Source: Adhaeribacter rhizoryzae
Lineage (GTDB): Bacteria; Bacteroidota; Bacteroidia; Cytophagales; Hymenobacteraceae
NCBI RefSeq assembly: GCF_008629685.1
Contig: NZ_VWSF01000019.1
Coordinates: 1-64,000 of the forward strand
DNA: 64,000 nt
Direction: 5' to 3'
In this document: positions 7,765 through 17,682 of the stretch, piece by piece
How positions within the stretch are numbered: position 1 is the stretch's first letter
Layout of the letters: every line of letters begins with the position of its first letter
The notes under the pieces: model-generated
What the model was told of the DNA's origin: nothing
Databases searched by the model: none
Seen by the model: only the letters and a program-made list of their open reading frames with translations
Translations under genes and position numbers: made by a program

Positions 7765-8835
7765 TTACTGTTGAATTATAAATTCATAAATTATCGCTGC
7801 TCTTACTTCATTCTCATTTGTAAACTGCTTTTTATTTTTACTGGATATTTTAGCTGCAACATTATTTAAAAACTCCTCCATTTCGGTTGTCCCACTAGCA
7901 ATTTCTTGATTTATAAGATTAGATATTTCTTTTGATGTATCGATAACTAAGGTGCTTCTGGTGCCTACTCTATTTTGACGGTAACGATTAAAATATTGCT
8001 CTAAGGCTTTTGCAGGAATAATTTTCAATCCTAATTCTCTAATAATGTCGCTAAACTTAGCTTGTATAGTTGCTTCGTCTTTAATGTTAGTAAACTGATT
8101 TATTACCTTTGTAACTGTATTAGAAGTTAAAGCCTTACTAGCCAAGAAATCTCCCCATTTCCTAATATCATAGGTTATCATGCCCTTCCGAGTAATATCG
8201 TCGTACAGTACCCGGTATATTTCTACAGAATCATAATAGGGATTAGAAAAAAGCGCAGTAATTAACTTCGAAATTTCTGCAATTATTAAATCTTGGAATT
8301 TTTTATCTGAAAGCTCTGGTAGGATAAAGTGAAGGTTTGTAGGTAATGGATGTACTGACAACTCCTTTTTAATTGCATCGGCAAGTTCCTTATTTGTATC
8401 ATCATGTAAATCATCTACTGCAATTTTACTCAATGAGACACCAGTTTTTTTTAAGTTCAAGTCAAAACCATTAACAGCAACAAGGTTTAAACTTGATAAC
8501 TTGGCACTAAAAGGTTTACCATTGCCGCTACCAACTAATTTTCCTAAAACGGAACTACCATTTTTTAATTTTACTAAGCTTTTCGCATTAAATCTTCCTC
8601 TATTCGTTTTTACCTGGTTAAACTCAAATAAAGCTTTTGTTTCATCCAAAGAATCAGCTAAAACAACATCCTCATGCAATTCCATAAAAACAGCGTACTC
8701 ATTTCCAATAGCATGCTCTTGCATAATTCTAAATAACGCCCAATGGTATTGGTAAGCATATTTCGAAAATGTTACTGCTCCTGATTTTTCGCGCTGCGCG
8801 TCAAAAAGGGGATTATCACCGTCTTTGTGTTTCAC
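7765..8835 (-). CDS. DUF4297-type nuclease, Cap4/LmuA-like effector (356 aa)
   Basis: Likely PD-(D/E)xK dsDNA endonuclease effector. Residues 17-80 carry the DUF4297 pattern: SGA..F.KYAYQYHWAL, then E52 and the HEDVV segment, then FEFNQVKTNRG with Gln74/Lys76 as the QxK catalytic end. The rest (about 130-356) is a helical region of unknown role, probably the ATPase-binding or sensor part. The start is GTG at 8833-8835; the next in-frame ATG (codon 38) would remove the conserved YQYHWAL block, so the GTG is preferred. The gene lies 108 bp downstream of the type ISP gene and 51 bp upstream of the Rad50-like ATPase. This matches the LmuA-LmuB order of Lamassu. Activity and target are inferred. 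Confidence 0.75.
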   Translation of the reverse strand: MKHKDGDNPLFDAQREKSGAVTFSKYAYQYHWALFRIMQEHAIGNEYAVFMELHEDVVLADSLDETKALFEFNQVKTNRGRFNAKSLVKLKNGSSVLGKLVGSGNGKPFSAKLSSLNLVAVNGFDLNLKKTGVSLSKIAVDDLHDDTNKELADAIKKELSVHPLPTNLHFILPELSDKKFQDLIIAEISKLITALFSNPYYDSVEIYRVLYDDITRKGMITYDIRKWGDFLASKALTSNTVTKVINQFTNIKDEATIQAKFSDIIRELGLKIIPAKALEQYFNRYRQNRVGTRSTLVIDTSKEISNLINQEIASGTTEMEEFLNNVAAKISSKNKKQFTNENEVRAAIIYEFIIQQ

Positions 8836-8943
8836 TTAATAAGACTTAATTGTATTAGGTATTCCACTATAATGTATTAGCGATTCTATTAAAATATTAA
8901 AAATAGCATTTTAATTATAAAATTTTCATCGTTTGCTTGCCTC

Positions 8944-11907
8944 CTAAAACTCCACCTTCGGCAATCCCTCTACAATATCTACCGTTTGCACACTTACATT
9001 AATAACACTCAATATCAGGTCTAAAATATAGCGTGGGTTGCCAACTTCTTCTGCCCAATCGTTGGGGTCGTTTTTGATGCCGCTGTCTTTGTGGGTGGTT
9101 ATTTGGTAGCGTTCCATTACCCATTCAATGGCACTTTTGCCGTTTATTACATATTCGTAGGCTTTGGCAGGAATATTCTCGATGCAAATTTTGCTGTTGT
9201 AGATAATGCAATCCTTCTGGCCTTTTTTAGGGAATCGCATTTTTTCTACTTTAAAGAAATCGCTTTCTGCTTCGGTTATCGTTACACCATCAAAAGCCGG
9301 TACACTTTCGTAATTGATATGTAGCTCAGCCAGTGCGCGGCCGGCTTTGCTAAACTTCCAGAAATCGCGCACATCTTCTACCAAAGGTAAGCGGGGCAGC
9401 ATTTTCTTTAGGTCATTGGCAAACTGGGTGCGGTATGTGGGGCTGTGAAGGAAACCATAAACGTAATAGAAAATATCTTCTTTGCTTACGTTTTTGCCGT
9501 ATTGCTTTTTGGCTCGCTCCAAGATAAAATCACTCAAACCATCGCGGCGGATATACTCATTCTCACCGGTGCTATCAAATAAACCAGGACTTTGCTTTTG
9601 CCGCTCTTCGTAATAATATAATGGGAAAACTTGACCATTAAATTGAAGTTGGACATCTGGAATAATATCGGTAATAATTATTGAAAAGCTTTTTGAATCA
9701 CCTAAACCAGAAATACATATGACAAAATTTTTATTCAAAGGATTTGGGAAAAATTCATTCATTTGTCCCCTTCTATGAATCATCTTATCTCCTAAATATA
9801 AGTTCTGCTTAAAGAAGGGTCTATAAAGTCCTTTAGTTACTCTATCATTTTCAAAAATAGCCTTATTACCTTTTTCCAAATGTAATATTAGGCTACTGGT
9901 CCAACTAATATTCCTCGGGTCAACATTTATAAACTCATTAGCTTTTGGTTTTAAAGGCCTAGCCTTAATAAAATCTTCTACTTGTTGATTATAAAAGTTA
10001 ACCATATTCATCATATTTGATTGAAGTAAGGTTAATGATGAATTATATACCCATGAATCTCTTGAAGATTCGTTTCCTCTGGAGTTAACTACAAAAAATA
10101 CTTTTGCCTTTAAATCAAACTTTTTTTCGGATTGAATTGAAATAAATGTATTGAACACTTCATTGCGTTCATTAATCCAATCGCCATGCTCGTTGGATTT
10201 AAGTTCTTTCCAAGGCATCGCAGCATTACCAACTGATTTCAACTTTTTTACCAAAGAAAGTTTTTCCTCCCGGTTTAAATAATCTCCAATATCATGGTAA
10301 TGTATTGTAGCTTTTTTACCTGTGTTGGCTGGATTTTTAACCAATAAAGTAATGGAGATTGGAGTGCGAGAGCCACCGCCAAAAACATTACCTGCCTCTT
10401 TTTGCCTTAACTCCCCACTGGTTCTAGCATTCCCCCTTAAATTGAAAACGTAAATAGCTGAAAATTCATTTTCTAAAGACTTCCGGAACCCATCGGCACT
10501 ATTCCCATCTAACCAAGCTCCGTTAGAAACAAAACAAACAATACCTCCATTTTTATCTAACCGGTCGGTGCTCCACCGAAAAGCTTTTATATAAGAATCG
10601 TAAAGCGAGTTTTTATTAGTAGCATCAGTACCTTTGGCATAAGTAGCCGCAATACGGGCATCCAGTTTAGGATAAGCCAGATTCTGGGCATTATCATTGG
10701 TTGATTTTTGACCTACAGAATACGGCGGATTACCAATGATTACCTGCAAAGGCGCATCCTTTTGCGACATTATACGCTCAAAATTCCTGGAAAAGGAAGC
10801 TTCGGTACCGTATTGCGTAGTTTTTACTTCGTCCAACTGAAACGTATCAGTTAGTACAATGCCTTCAAAAGATTGATATTCCTGGTTTGCCTCTAATTGG
10901 TCGTGGTAAGCGTTTTCAATGTTTACAGCGGCTATATAATAGGCCAGCAGCACAATTTCATTCGCGTGGAGTTCAAGCTTAAACTTGCGCTCTAAGTCCA
11001 TTTTATCAATTAAGCCACTCTGCAATAACCGGGTAATAAAGGTACCGGTACCGGTAAAAGGGTCGAGTACATGCACGTTTTCATCCGATATATTCCTCCC
11101 AAATTCCTTTTTCAGGACATCGTTTACCGAATGGATAATAAAATCCACTACTTCTACCGGCGTATAAACAATGCCTAGCCGTTCTACCATTTTTGGGAAA
11201 GCGGTTTTAAAGAACTTATCGTAAAGCTCGATAATAATGCGCTGCTTGCCTTCGGCGTTGTCAATATTACTGGCTCGCATTTTCACCGATTCGTAGAATT
11301 TCTGGAGTGTTTCGGTATCTTTCTCCAAGGCACCGCCCTCCAGTAAATTAAGCATGGTTTGCATACTCACCGAAATTGGGTTATTACTGACAAAAGAATA
11401 GCCCTCAAATAACGCCTCAAAAACCGGTTTGGTAATAATATGCTGGCTTAGCATTTCCACGGCTTCGTGCTGCGTAATGCTGGGGTTAATATTTTTCTTC
11501 AACCCATTTAAAAAATCTGTAAAGGCTTCCTTGTGGGTTTTATCTTCATTTATCAGTTTATTAATCCGTTCGGCCTGGCGCTCGGCAATTTCGGCTACGT
11601 TTTTCGCCCATTGTTCCCAATAGCGCCTATCCCCTACTTTCTGCACCATCCGGGCAAATACTACGTTTTGCAATTGTTCAAATTGCAGCGCTAACTGGTT
11701 CGCCAGATTCTGATTGTTCCCGTAAGGTGCCTGGTCTTCGGCCACCATGGGCGTACCATCCGAATGAAAAGCATATTCCGGACGGCCAACTATAATTTGC
11801 TCCGGCCGATGTTTATTCAGCTCAATTTTATTAACCGTAGCGTTAAACCGGTCGTCGTGGGCACGAAGCGCATTCAATACCGTCCAGACTACTTTATAAC
11901 CGGTCAT
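8944..11907 (-). pseudogene. Type ISP restriction-modification protein, methyltransferase and target-recognition half (987 aa)
   Basis: C-terminal part of a single-chain type ISP enzyme. It has the gamma-class N6-adenine methyltransferase motif I DPFTGTGTFITRLL (residues about 276-289) and motif IV NPPYSVG (about 393-399). The C-terminal target-recognition region has the type ISP block YYVYGFLHSPTYRTQFANDL followed by KKMLPRLPL. The first residues (TGYKVVWTVLNALRAHDDRF) are the coupler that in single-chain enzymes directly follows the helicase. Deleting one T of the TT at 11898-11899 fuses this frame to the upstream helicase and gives one gene of exactly 1,620 codons including stop, the normal ISP size. 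The ATG at 11905-11907 overlaps the helicase end by 14 bp and may allow reinitiation, so methylase could still be made alone. Confidence 0.85.
11894..11907 (-). other. Single-base frameshift (+1 T) splitting the type ISP gene
   Basis: On the minus strand the helicase frame reads GAC CGG TTA TAA and stops, while the next frame reads ATG ACC GGT TAT AAA. The protein context expected across the junction is DDNDRYKVVW, which is restored if one T is removed (CGG TAT AAA). The total length 8944-13804 is 4,861 nt, that is 1,620 codons plus one base. So this is a one-base insertion, a programmed +1 shift at a stop codon, or a sequencing error. Confidence 0.85.
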
Positions 11908-13804
11908 TATCGTCGAGGGCTTTATCGGCTTCTACATTGCTGGGCACTACCACCGGTATAATAATATACCCGTATTTCTTACCCGCTGCTTTGCGCATTA
12001 CCCGCCCCACCGATTGCACGACATCTACCTGGGAATTCCGGGCCGAAAGAAACATTACCGCATCCAAAGAAGGTACATCTACCCCCTCGCTCAAACAGCG
12101 CACATTGGTCAGTACCCGACATTCATTATCTTCTGATTCGGCTTTTAACCAGCCTAATAATTCATCCCGCTGGGGTGCGGTCATGGTACCATCGATGTGC
12201 TTGGATGCCACCGATACCATTTGTTCTTTTTTCTCCTCGGGCAGCGAATCAATATAAGAATCGGTAGCGGTCATGAAATTGGCCGTTATCTTTTTCGATT
12301 CGTCTATATTCCGGCAAAAGGCCAGTGCCCGGCGCATGGGCTCCGGGTCGCTTTCTTTCATAATGCCGGCATCACCCAGCATCTTTTTAGAAAGCGCATT
12401 TACGCACCCAATTAGTTTAGAAGCATCATCGGTATTTATTTCGCTTTCTTCGCCGGCAATCATTTTTTGTACTGCCGGGGGCACATCCTGATCGCTTAAT
12501 GTCAGAATGAGTACTTTATAATCAGTGAGTAAATCCTTGGAAACCGCTTCACCAAAGCCTATCCGGTATATTTCTTCGCCGTACAATTTTGCGTCGTCCA
12601 TGGAGCACAAAACAGCATCGGCCTGCGCTGCTTTGCTTTTGGTATCGTCGCTGTAAAGCCGGGGAGTTGCCGTCATGTACAAACGCTTTTTGGCTTCCAG
12701 AAAAGAATTATCGTGTACCTTGGTAAAAGCTGATTCATCTTCCCCAGCCAATGCTACTCCGGTAGTCCGGTGGGCTTCGTCGCAAATAATTAAATCAAAT
12801 AATTCAAAACCAATATCGCTTTGGAGCAACTGCTTTTGGGCCTGGGCAATTACTTCAATAGACTGATAGGTAGAGAAAACCACGGTCATGCCGGGTTTCT
12901 GGTTTTCTTTTATGTGCCGGAACTGCTTTAAAATATCTTTAACATTCGTAGAAGCAGGTAAGGCTAAATCCACTACGCTAAAACTATCGGTATCTTCGTT
13001 CTTGGTTTTCTTCCGGGATATTTCCGGGTCTGAGCAAATACATATCGGGTTAATGGGCTCCAGCGCATCCGCCGACCATTCCCGCAGCGTTTGCCCCAAT
13101 AAGGAAATAGAAGGAACCAGGAATAATATTAGCCCCTGACCATTGGTTTCGTTTTCAGCAATGCGCAGCGCCGTAAAAGTCTTGCCTGTGCCGCAGGCCA
13201 TAATAATCTTGCCCCGCTCATCCGTCTTAAAGTGCTCATTGGTTTTGGTTAAGGCTTCTTTCTGGTGCCCCCGTAAGTTCTTTTTTGGGGTTCTGGCTGT
13301 TTCTCCGTGAATGCCCTGCTCCAGCTTTTCCCAGTCTACCGGAGCTTCGCGTAATTCATACAGGTTTAACCGGGTTACCGGTGGGTGCTGGTTCCGGATA
13401 GCTTCTTCGGCATTACTCCCCCATTTTTTACCGGTCGTATCAATCCAGAGCCGCTGCGTAAACCGGGTAGTTTGTAAATTTTCATTTTTAAACTCCCGGC
13501 TGGAAGTAGAAAGAAAAGAATCTACGGCGGGTTTATCAATAATGGTATTTTCCTGGTAGCATTTACATTGAACAGCCCAATAATCGCCATCCAGCGTTAA
13601 CCCCACTAAATCTATACCGGTATCACTCCCGCCTAAATCGTTCTTTCCTGGAAATTCATCCCAAAGCCAGACTTTTTTAAACAGATAAGCATATTTAGGA
13701 TCTGTTTTAAGGTAAGCCTGCATTAACCGCTCAAAGCGTTCGCCTTTATCGCGTTCTGAAAAAGATATTTTACGGTATTTGTCTAGTATTTTCTGAAAAC
13801 TCAT
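11894..13804 (-). pseudogene. Type ISP restriction-modification protein, nuclease and helicase half (636 aa)
   Basis: N-terminal part of the same ISP gene. An Mrr-like PD-(D/E)xK nuclease occupies residues about 20-150 (GSDTGIDLVG with the catalytic Asp, then WAVQCKCY with the QxK end). A superfamily-2 translocase follows: Walker A MACGTGKT (about 203), DEAH box ICDEAHRT (about 338), motif III TATPR and motif VI QSVGRVMRKA (about 595). In intact ISP enzymes (LlaGI, LlaBIII) two head-on translocating enzymes cleave DNA at random positions. As read here the polypeptide stops just after the RecA2 domain and would lack the methylase and target recognition, so on its own it should not be site-specific. 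It is the first gene of the block, preceded by a 134-bp gap. Confidence 0.88.
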
Positions 13805-13938
13805 TCTGGGTTTAATAATTTACTTTGCCAATAACTTGCTATTTGGCTATACCTGGGCAGTAGGAAATAAATTCTTTTGCAATTGGTAAATATAATATTT
13901 TACCACAATATGGATAAGGAATTTACTTTATGGATTAT

Positions 13939-14250
13939 CTACTTAAATATTTTTAGAATTGTCATGATAGGTTTATAACAAGCCACTAAACCCGCTGCTG
14001 GTATTAACTTGGGAAAATGCAAGGTTATAACTACAATACCTACAACACAAATAACCCACCACAACCGCGTAAGATGTCTACCATAAATATTCCATATTTT
14101 ATCCTCACGGGTATTTACCTTTTCTACCTCTTTCGTAAAGCTACATTCAATAAAAGCATCTATGCGCCGAACAAGCCAACTGTCTTTTCCAGCTGGTGTA
14201 GTGTTCAAGCTCGTTGCTTTCATTTTAATATGTTGCTTTTGTTTTGGCAT
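13939..14250 (-). CDS. Small membrane-anchored hypothetical protein (103 aa)
   Basis: Not recognised. It has a basic N-terminal third, then a hydrophobic segment LWWVICVVGIVVITLHF (residues about 63-80) and a second weaker one near AAGLVACYKPIMTILKI, so it is probably an inner-membrane protein with one or two spans. It lies upstream of the type ISP gene in the same orientation, 134 bp apart, and could be the first gene of the defence operon. The start MPKQKQHIKM could be replaced by the inner Met (MKATSLN). Confidence 0.5.
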   Translation of the reverse strand: MPKQKQHIKMKATSLNTTPAGKDSWLVRRIDAFIECSFTKEVEKVNTREDKIWNIYGRHLTRLWWVICVVGIVVITLHFPKLIPAAGLVACYKPIMTILKIFK

Positions 14251-14763
14251 TTTTAAATTCCACGGAATTTATCCGTGTAATACTTTCTCTTATTAAAATC
14301 TTCGTTAAAGGTCAATACTTCTACCCCTTCCAGAAAGGACACAAAAATCACACTTCTGAAAAGACTGTTTAAACCAATCCAAGGCACTTTTATGTATTTC
14401 TTCCCTAAAACCTAAAGGTCACGCCTATCTTGTTTATGGATTAGGACAAAAAATTTGCACCTTTAAAATCAATTTTTTATAAAGTTCCGATATGCCGCTA
14501 TCCAAAAAAAGGACAGGGTAAATTGCCCTATTTTGATAGCTGAATATCTTAGTGCTAATTAAAATAAAAGAAGCTTTTTAGGGTAGGACGAAACTGGTAA
14601 CCTAATTGAAAATCAATAATTTAAGCTATTTTCTTAATAATCTTTCCCAACAGCATCTATATCGGAAGGAATGTTTTGCTGGAATACCTAACACAAAATT
14701 TCATTTTGCTGAATAAGTAGTTTTATGTATTTTTCTATGCCGAACTATAATTAAAATGAATAA
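14251..14763. other. Divergent intergenic region without a gene
   Basis: About 510 bp between a minus-strand membrane protein gene and a plus-strand orphan gene. It should hold both divergent promoters. The only structure noticed is a short AGGG-N7-CCCT inverted repeat near 14515-14532. No open frame with coding character was seen. Confidence 0.4.
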
Positions 14764-16050
14764 ATGTCTAAAAGAAGAATTATCCGGATTGCTGGTAATA
14801 GCTTTTACCTGACCCCTAGTGATTTCTTTCCTTTAGAAAAAACAAATCTTCCATCTGGGAAATTATCGTTTCGCCTGCATAGTGAGATTTTCTGGGAAAT
14901 AGAAATTGCAACCTTTGACCCAGTGGATAAAAATTTAAAAGTCCGAGTAGTTGATTATTACCCGAAAGAAACTTCCGGTTTTAAAAACCAACAAATCAAA
15001 AAGGAAATACATCGGCTGGAGTTTGAGCCGTTAAAATGGGGGGCCTTGGAACCCTTTCTTAGCCATTATCAGAAAATGGCTTTAAAAGATGTTGTAATCG
15101 AAAGTGAAAAAATATACCGCCCAGAAATTATTAGAGAATTTAAAATCCCTGTATTTCCATTACCCGAGCCCTTTCCCATTTATGACCCGAGCCCGGAAAC
15201 GATTACAGAGGAATTTGAATTTTACTTTAAAGATATGGAGGTTGGTAATGGCCATATTACATTCCAGCGGTTAAGTCCTATTATCCAAAGAAAATTGACC
15301 TACAAGATTCTAAATGACTTCCTAAAAGCTGAATTTAATTACATTAAGAATTATTTTGCTAAGTCTTTTAACCGGAAAAAATTTGAGGTCACAGCTACGA
15401 TTACCTATACAGGCCATGCCATCAATACAATCACTGCCAGTTCTCCTCAGATTTCGGCTATAAACTCAGAACTGATTGATTCCATCAGAACCGATTCCAT
15501 AATGCGGTTACTTTCAACTCCTATCTCACCGGTAGAAAACACGTCATTATTTGATGCAGATACCATTTTCAGTAATTTCGAGCAGGAAGAAGATTTACGA
15601 AATCTATTTCCTCGTACTGACAAAGACATTTTAACCACTATTTTGGCTTATAAAAAGGTTCGGAACGAAACGCAATTGCAATATTTAGCTGGTGCTAAAC
15701 AAGCCAAGCACTACCAAATAAAATATACCTTAAAGCCGCTTTTTGGATTTTTGTTTTTCATAGAAGGCGCCACTAAAAATCACTTTTGCTGGGAACTCCT
15801 GAATTCACATGCTACTTACTTATGGTCCTTTGCCAAAGAAAACAATTTAGTTTCTTCTCAATATGCCAGAATGGACAATATTATTAAAAATTTAAAGATT
15901 TTAGGCCGTGGAAATTACAAGGATGCTTACAAATCTGGAAAGATAGATGTGGATTTAGGATTTTGCACTATTAACCATAGCCAGGAGAAATCGGATGAAG
16001 CCAATGGATTCTATGCCTGGAAAGTAAAACTGAGTAGTTTGCTTGTTTAA
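14764..16050 (+). CDS. Unrecognised 428-aa protein next to the defence block
   Basis: I do not recognise this family. The N-terminus (RRIIRIAGNSFYLTPSDF, FRLHSEIFWEIEIATFD) is beta-rich with charged turns. The middle (LTYKILNDFLKAEFNYIKNYFAKSF) is helical, and the C-terminal third carries an aromatic stretch (LKPLFGFLFFIEGATKNHFCWELLNSHATYLW) that could bind a ligand or a partner rather than span a membrane. There is no signal peptide and no known nuclease motif. The gene is monocistronic with a hairpin terminator at 16060-16096. Its position next to the restriction and Lamassu-like genes makes a defence or anti-defence role conceivable, but that is only context. AT content and codon use resemble its neighbours. 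Confidence 0.8.
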   Translation: MSKRRIIRIAGNSFYLTPSDFFPLEKTNLPSGKLSFRLHSEIFWEIEIATFDPVDKNLKVRVVDYYPKETSGFKNQQIKKEIHRLEFEPLKWGALEPFLSHYQKMALKDVVIESEKIYRPEIIREFKIPVFPLPEPFPIYDPSPETITEEFEFYFKDMEVGNGHITFQRLSPIIQRKLTYKILNDFLKAEFNYIKNYFAKSFNRKKFEVTATITYTGHAINTITASSPQISAINSELIDSIRTDSIMRLLSTPISPVENTSLFDADTIFSNFEQEEDLRNLFPRTDKDILTTILAYKKVRNETQLQYLAGAKQAKHYQIKYTLKPLFGFLFFIEGATKNHFCWELLNSHATYLWSFAKENNLVSSQYARMDNIIKNLKILGRGNYKDAYKSGKIDVDLGFCTINHSQEKSDEANGFYAWKVKLSSLLV

Positions 16051-16059
16051 AAGGGAGAT

Positions 16060-16096
16060 AAAATTAGGAAGAATGAACCCCTCCCTCCTAATTTTT
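16060..16096. terminator. Bidirectional hairpin terminator
   Basis: AAAATTAGGA (16060-16069) pairs perfectly with TCCTAATTTT (16086-16095) around a 16-nt loop, with T-runs on both strands. It sits between the convergent genes 14764-16050 and 16104-16298 and can serve both. Confidence 0.75.
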
Positions 16097-16103
16097 AAAT
16101 TTA

Positions 16104-16298
16104 CTATTTCCTGCGTTTCCGATTTTTGCGCTTTTTCTTCTTACTTGGTTTATTGCGTGTTACTGGTGAAGTTACCGTTTTATTCTTTGACTTAGTAAAG
16201 CCAGTTACTTTTAATATGCCTTTCATGGCGGCAAATAATGCTGTAACAGCAGTTAAAAATCCCGATATTTCGGGCAGTACTTGTAATAATTCGTTCAC
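16104..16298 (-). CDS. Very basic small protein with one hydrophobic segment (64 aa)
   Basis: Not recognised. Residues about 10-32 are hydrophobic (LPEISGFLTAVTALFAAMKGIL) and the last 28 are almost entirely Lys, Arg, Asn, Ser and Thr. This is the layout of a small membrane-anchored cationic peptide such as a type I toxin or a holin-like peptide, but low-complexity tails also arise by chance. It converges on the 428-aa gene and shares its terminator. Confidence 0.4.
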   Translation of the reverse strand: MNELLQVLPEISGFLTAVTALFAAMKGILKVTGFTKSKNKTVTSPVTRNKPSKKKKRKNRKRRK

Positions 16299-16465
16299 TT
16301 GACATTTTTATTTTTATTAAGGTTATTCTATGGAAGGAGTAATAACTTATAGTATATATCAGAAATACTTTGGCCCTTCTGTATATAAATAGTAGGAAAA
16401 GAATGAAAGCACGCTTTTAGGCTGAAATTTTCTTAAAATATTTTTTACCTGCACTTCAAAGCGCT

Positions 16466-16738
16466 ATGAAACCGTACGATAATTTATCAGCCCGAGGAAA
16501 ATTTATTCGTAAAAATGGGGCCCGGTTAGTTATTTACGGCGGTGCTATTCTGATATGTTGCCATTCCTGTTACCGGATTAAGAAAATGCAACAAAGAAAC
16601 ATGGTTTTACCCGTAAAGGAAGGCAAGCTTGCTTCAATAAGTTTAAAAGAAATGTTGAATCTGCAATTATGGGACAATACAAAGAAGAAGGTTCTTGACC
16701 TGAACAAAGGTTTTAAACAATTCAAGCAGATTTTATGA
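16466..16738 (+). CDS. Small single-span membrane protein (90 aa)
   Basis: Not recognised. A basic N-terminus is followed by ARLVIYGGAILICCHSCYRI (residues about 19-38), a plausible single transmembrane segment containing three Cys residues, then a Lys-rich cytoplasmic-looking tail. It precedes two other unknown plus-strand genes (16799 and 17212) with a 60-bp gap and may start that small operon. Confidence 0.5.
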   Translation: MKPYDNLSARGKFIRKNGARLVIYGGAILICCHSCYRIKKMQQRNMVLPVKEGKLASISLKEMLNLQLWDNTKKKVLDLNKGFKQFKQIL

Positions 16739-16798
16739 AGCATCAACCGAAAACAATTAAAGAGGCTATTTTGTATAACCTGCTAATATTTACAATCA

Positions 16799-17209
16799 AT
16801 GGTTATACTTTCACCTCTTTTAGAAACTGGTAAGTGTATGGCCACTGATACTATATCTTTAAAAAAAGCTTTAAATACAATAGTTCAGGGTTTAGAAAAC
16901 CCGAATAACCATTACATGATAGGGGCTACTTATTTTGAGCATATCTCGCCGGAAAATTTGGGTTTGGATAAGCATTATATGGCCGTGGTTTACCTGCATC
17001 AGGAAGCTACCTGGAACGTAGAATTATCTGAAAATAATTTAGTTTTTGAGGTATTACTAAACCGCGATAATCCAGATAGAAAATACCGAATTAGAATACC
17101 TTTATCCGAAATATGGAGCATTCAGGAAAGTAGTGGTACGACGTTTACCGATACTGACCGCTTATTTTATAATGCTGACGTTTTTAAAAAGATGCTAACC
17201 CCGAAATAG
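16799..17209 (+). CDS. Hypothetical soluble protein (136 aa)
   Basis: Not recognised. It is a mixed alpha/beta protein with no signal peptide. The frame opens at ATG 16799, but the inner ATG at 16838 (MATDTISLKKALNTIV) gives a cleaner N-terminus of 123 aa and may be the true start. It ends 2 bp before the next gene, so the two are almost certainly coupled. The segment VVYLHQEATWNVEL weakly resembles VAYLHQEFSIWDHLQV in the 107-aa protein of the metal operon (46989-47312); this may be chance. Confidence 0.6.
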   Translation: MVILSPLLETGKCMATDTISLKKALNTIVQGLENPNNHYMIGATYFEHISPENLGLDKHYMAVVYLHQEATWNVELSENNLVFEVLLNRDNPDRKYRIRIPLSEIWSIQESSGTTFTDTDRLFYNADVFKKMLTPK

Positions 17210-17211
17210 AA

Positions 17212-17583
17212 ATGATTAAAATAAAACACCCGGACGAAAAATGTAATTTTCAGCAAGAGCAATTCTTAGCCAATTGCCCTGAAAGCGAGCGTCGGTTCCA
17301 TGAGCTTTTATTTACGAATGGCAATATTTCCTATCGGTATCACATGCAGGCCAAAGAATTCTCTCCAACGGTAAAAGATTATGAGGAGTGGCTGGAAGGA
17401 TTACCGGAAAATATTCGGAAGTCTATGCAGGAAAAAGGGTTTGAGAGCTGCAAGACAATTCTTTCTTTTACGCGTTACGTGAATGAAAAAAATGACATAG
17501 GTATGGATGAATATATCCGGCAACAGATGGGCGCGGAAGATTATGCGGAGTACCACAGAGTTTGTTTAAATCAGGATTCCTAG
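17212..17583 (+). CDS. Hypothetical protein (123 aa)
   Basis: Not recognised. The protein is acidic and largely helical (SPTVKDYEEWLEGLPENIRKSMQEKGFESC, then DEYIRQQMGAEDYAEY), with several Cys and Tyr residues. It is coupled to the preceding gene by a 2-bp gap. It converges on the fic locus with a 100-bp GC-richer spacer that contains GCTGGCCAGC. Nothing in the sequence points to an activity. Confidence 0.6.
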   Translation: MIKIKHPDEKCNFQQEQFLANCPESERRFHELLFTNGNISYRYHMQAKEFSPTVKDYEEWLEGLPENIRKSMQEKGFESCKTILSFTRYVNEKNDIGMDEYIRQQMGAEDYAEYHRVCLNQDS

Positions 17584-17682
17584 CAACTGGTTACCGGCTC
17601 GGCGGCAACGGGGAGCTGGCCAGCGAGCAGAATGCTAGCAATTACTTCGGATATCTGATCCACCTGGTTTAATTTTTCTAGC

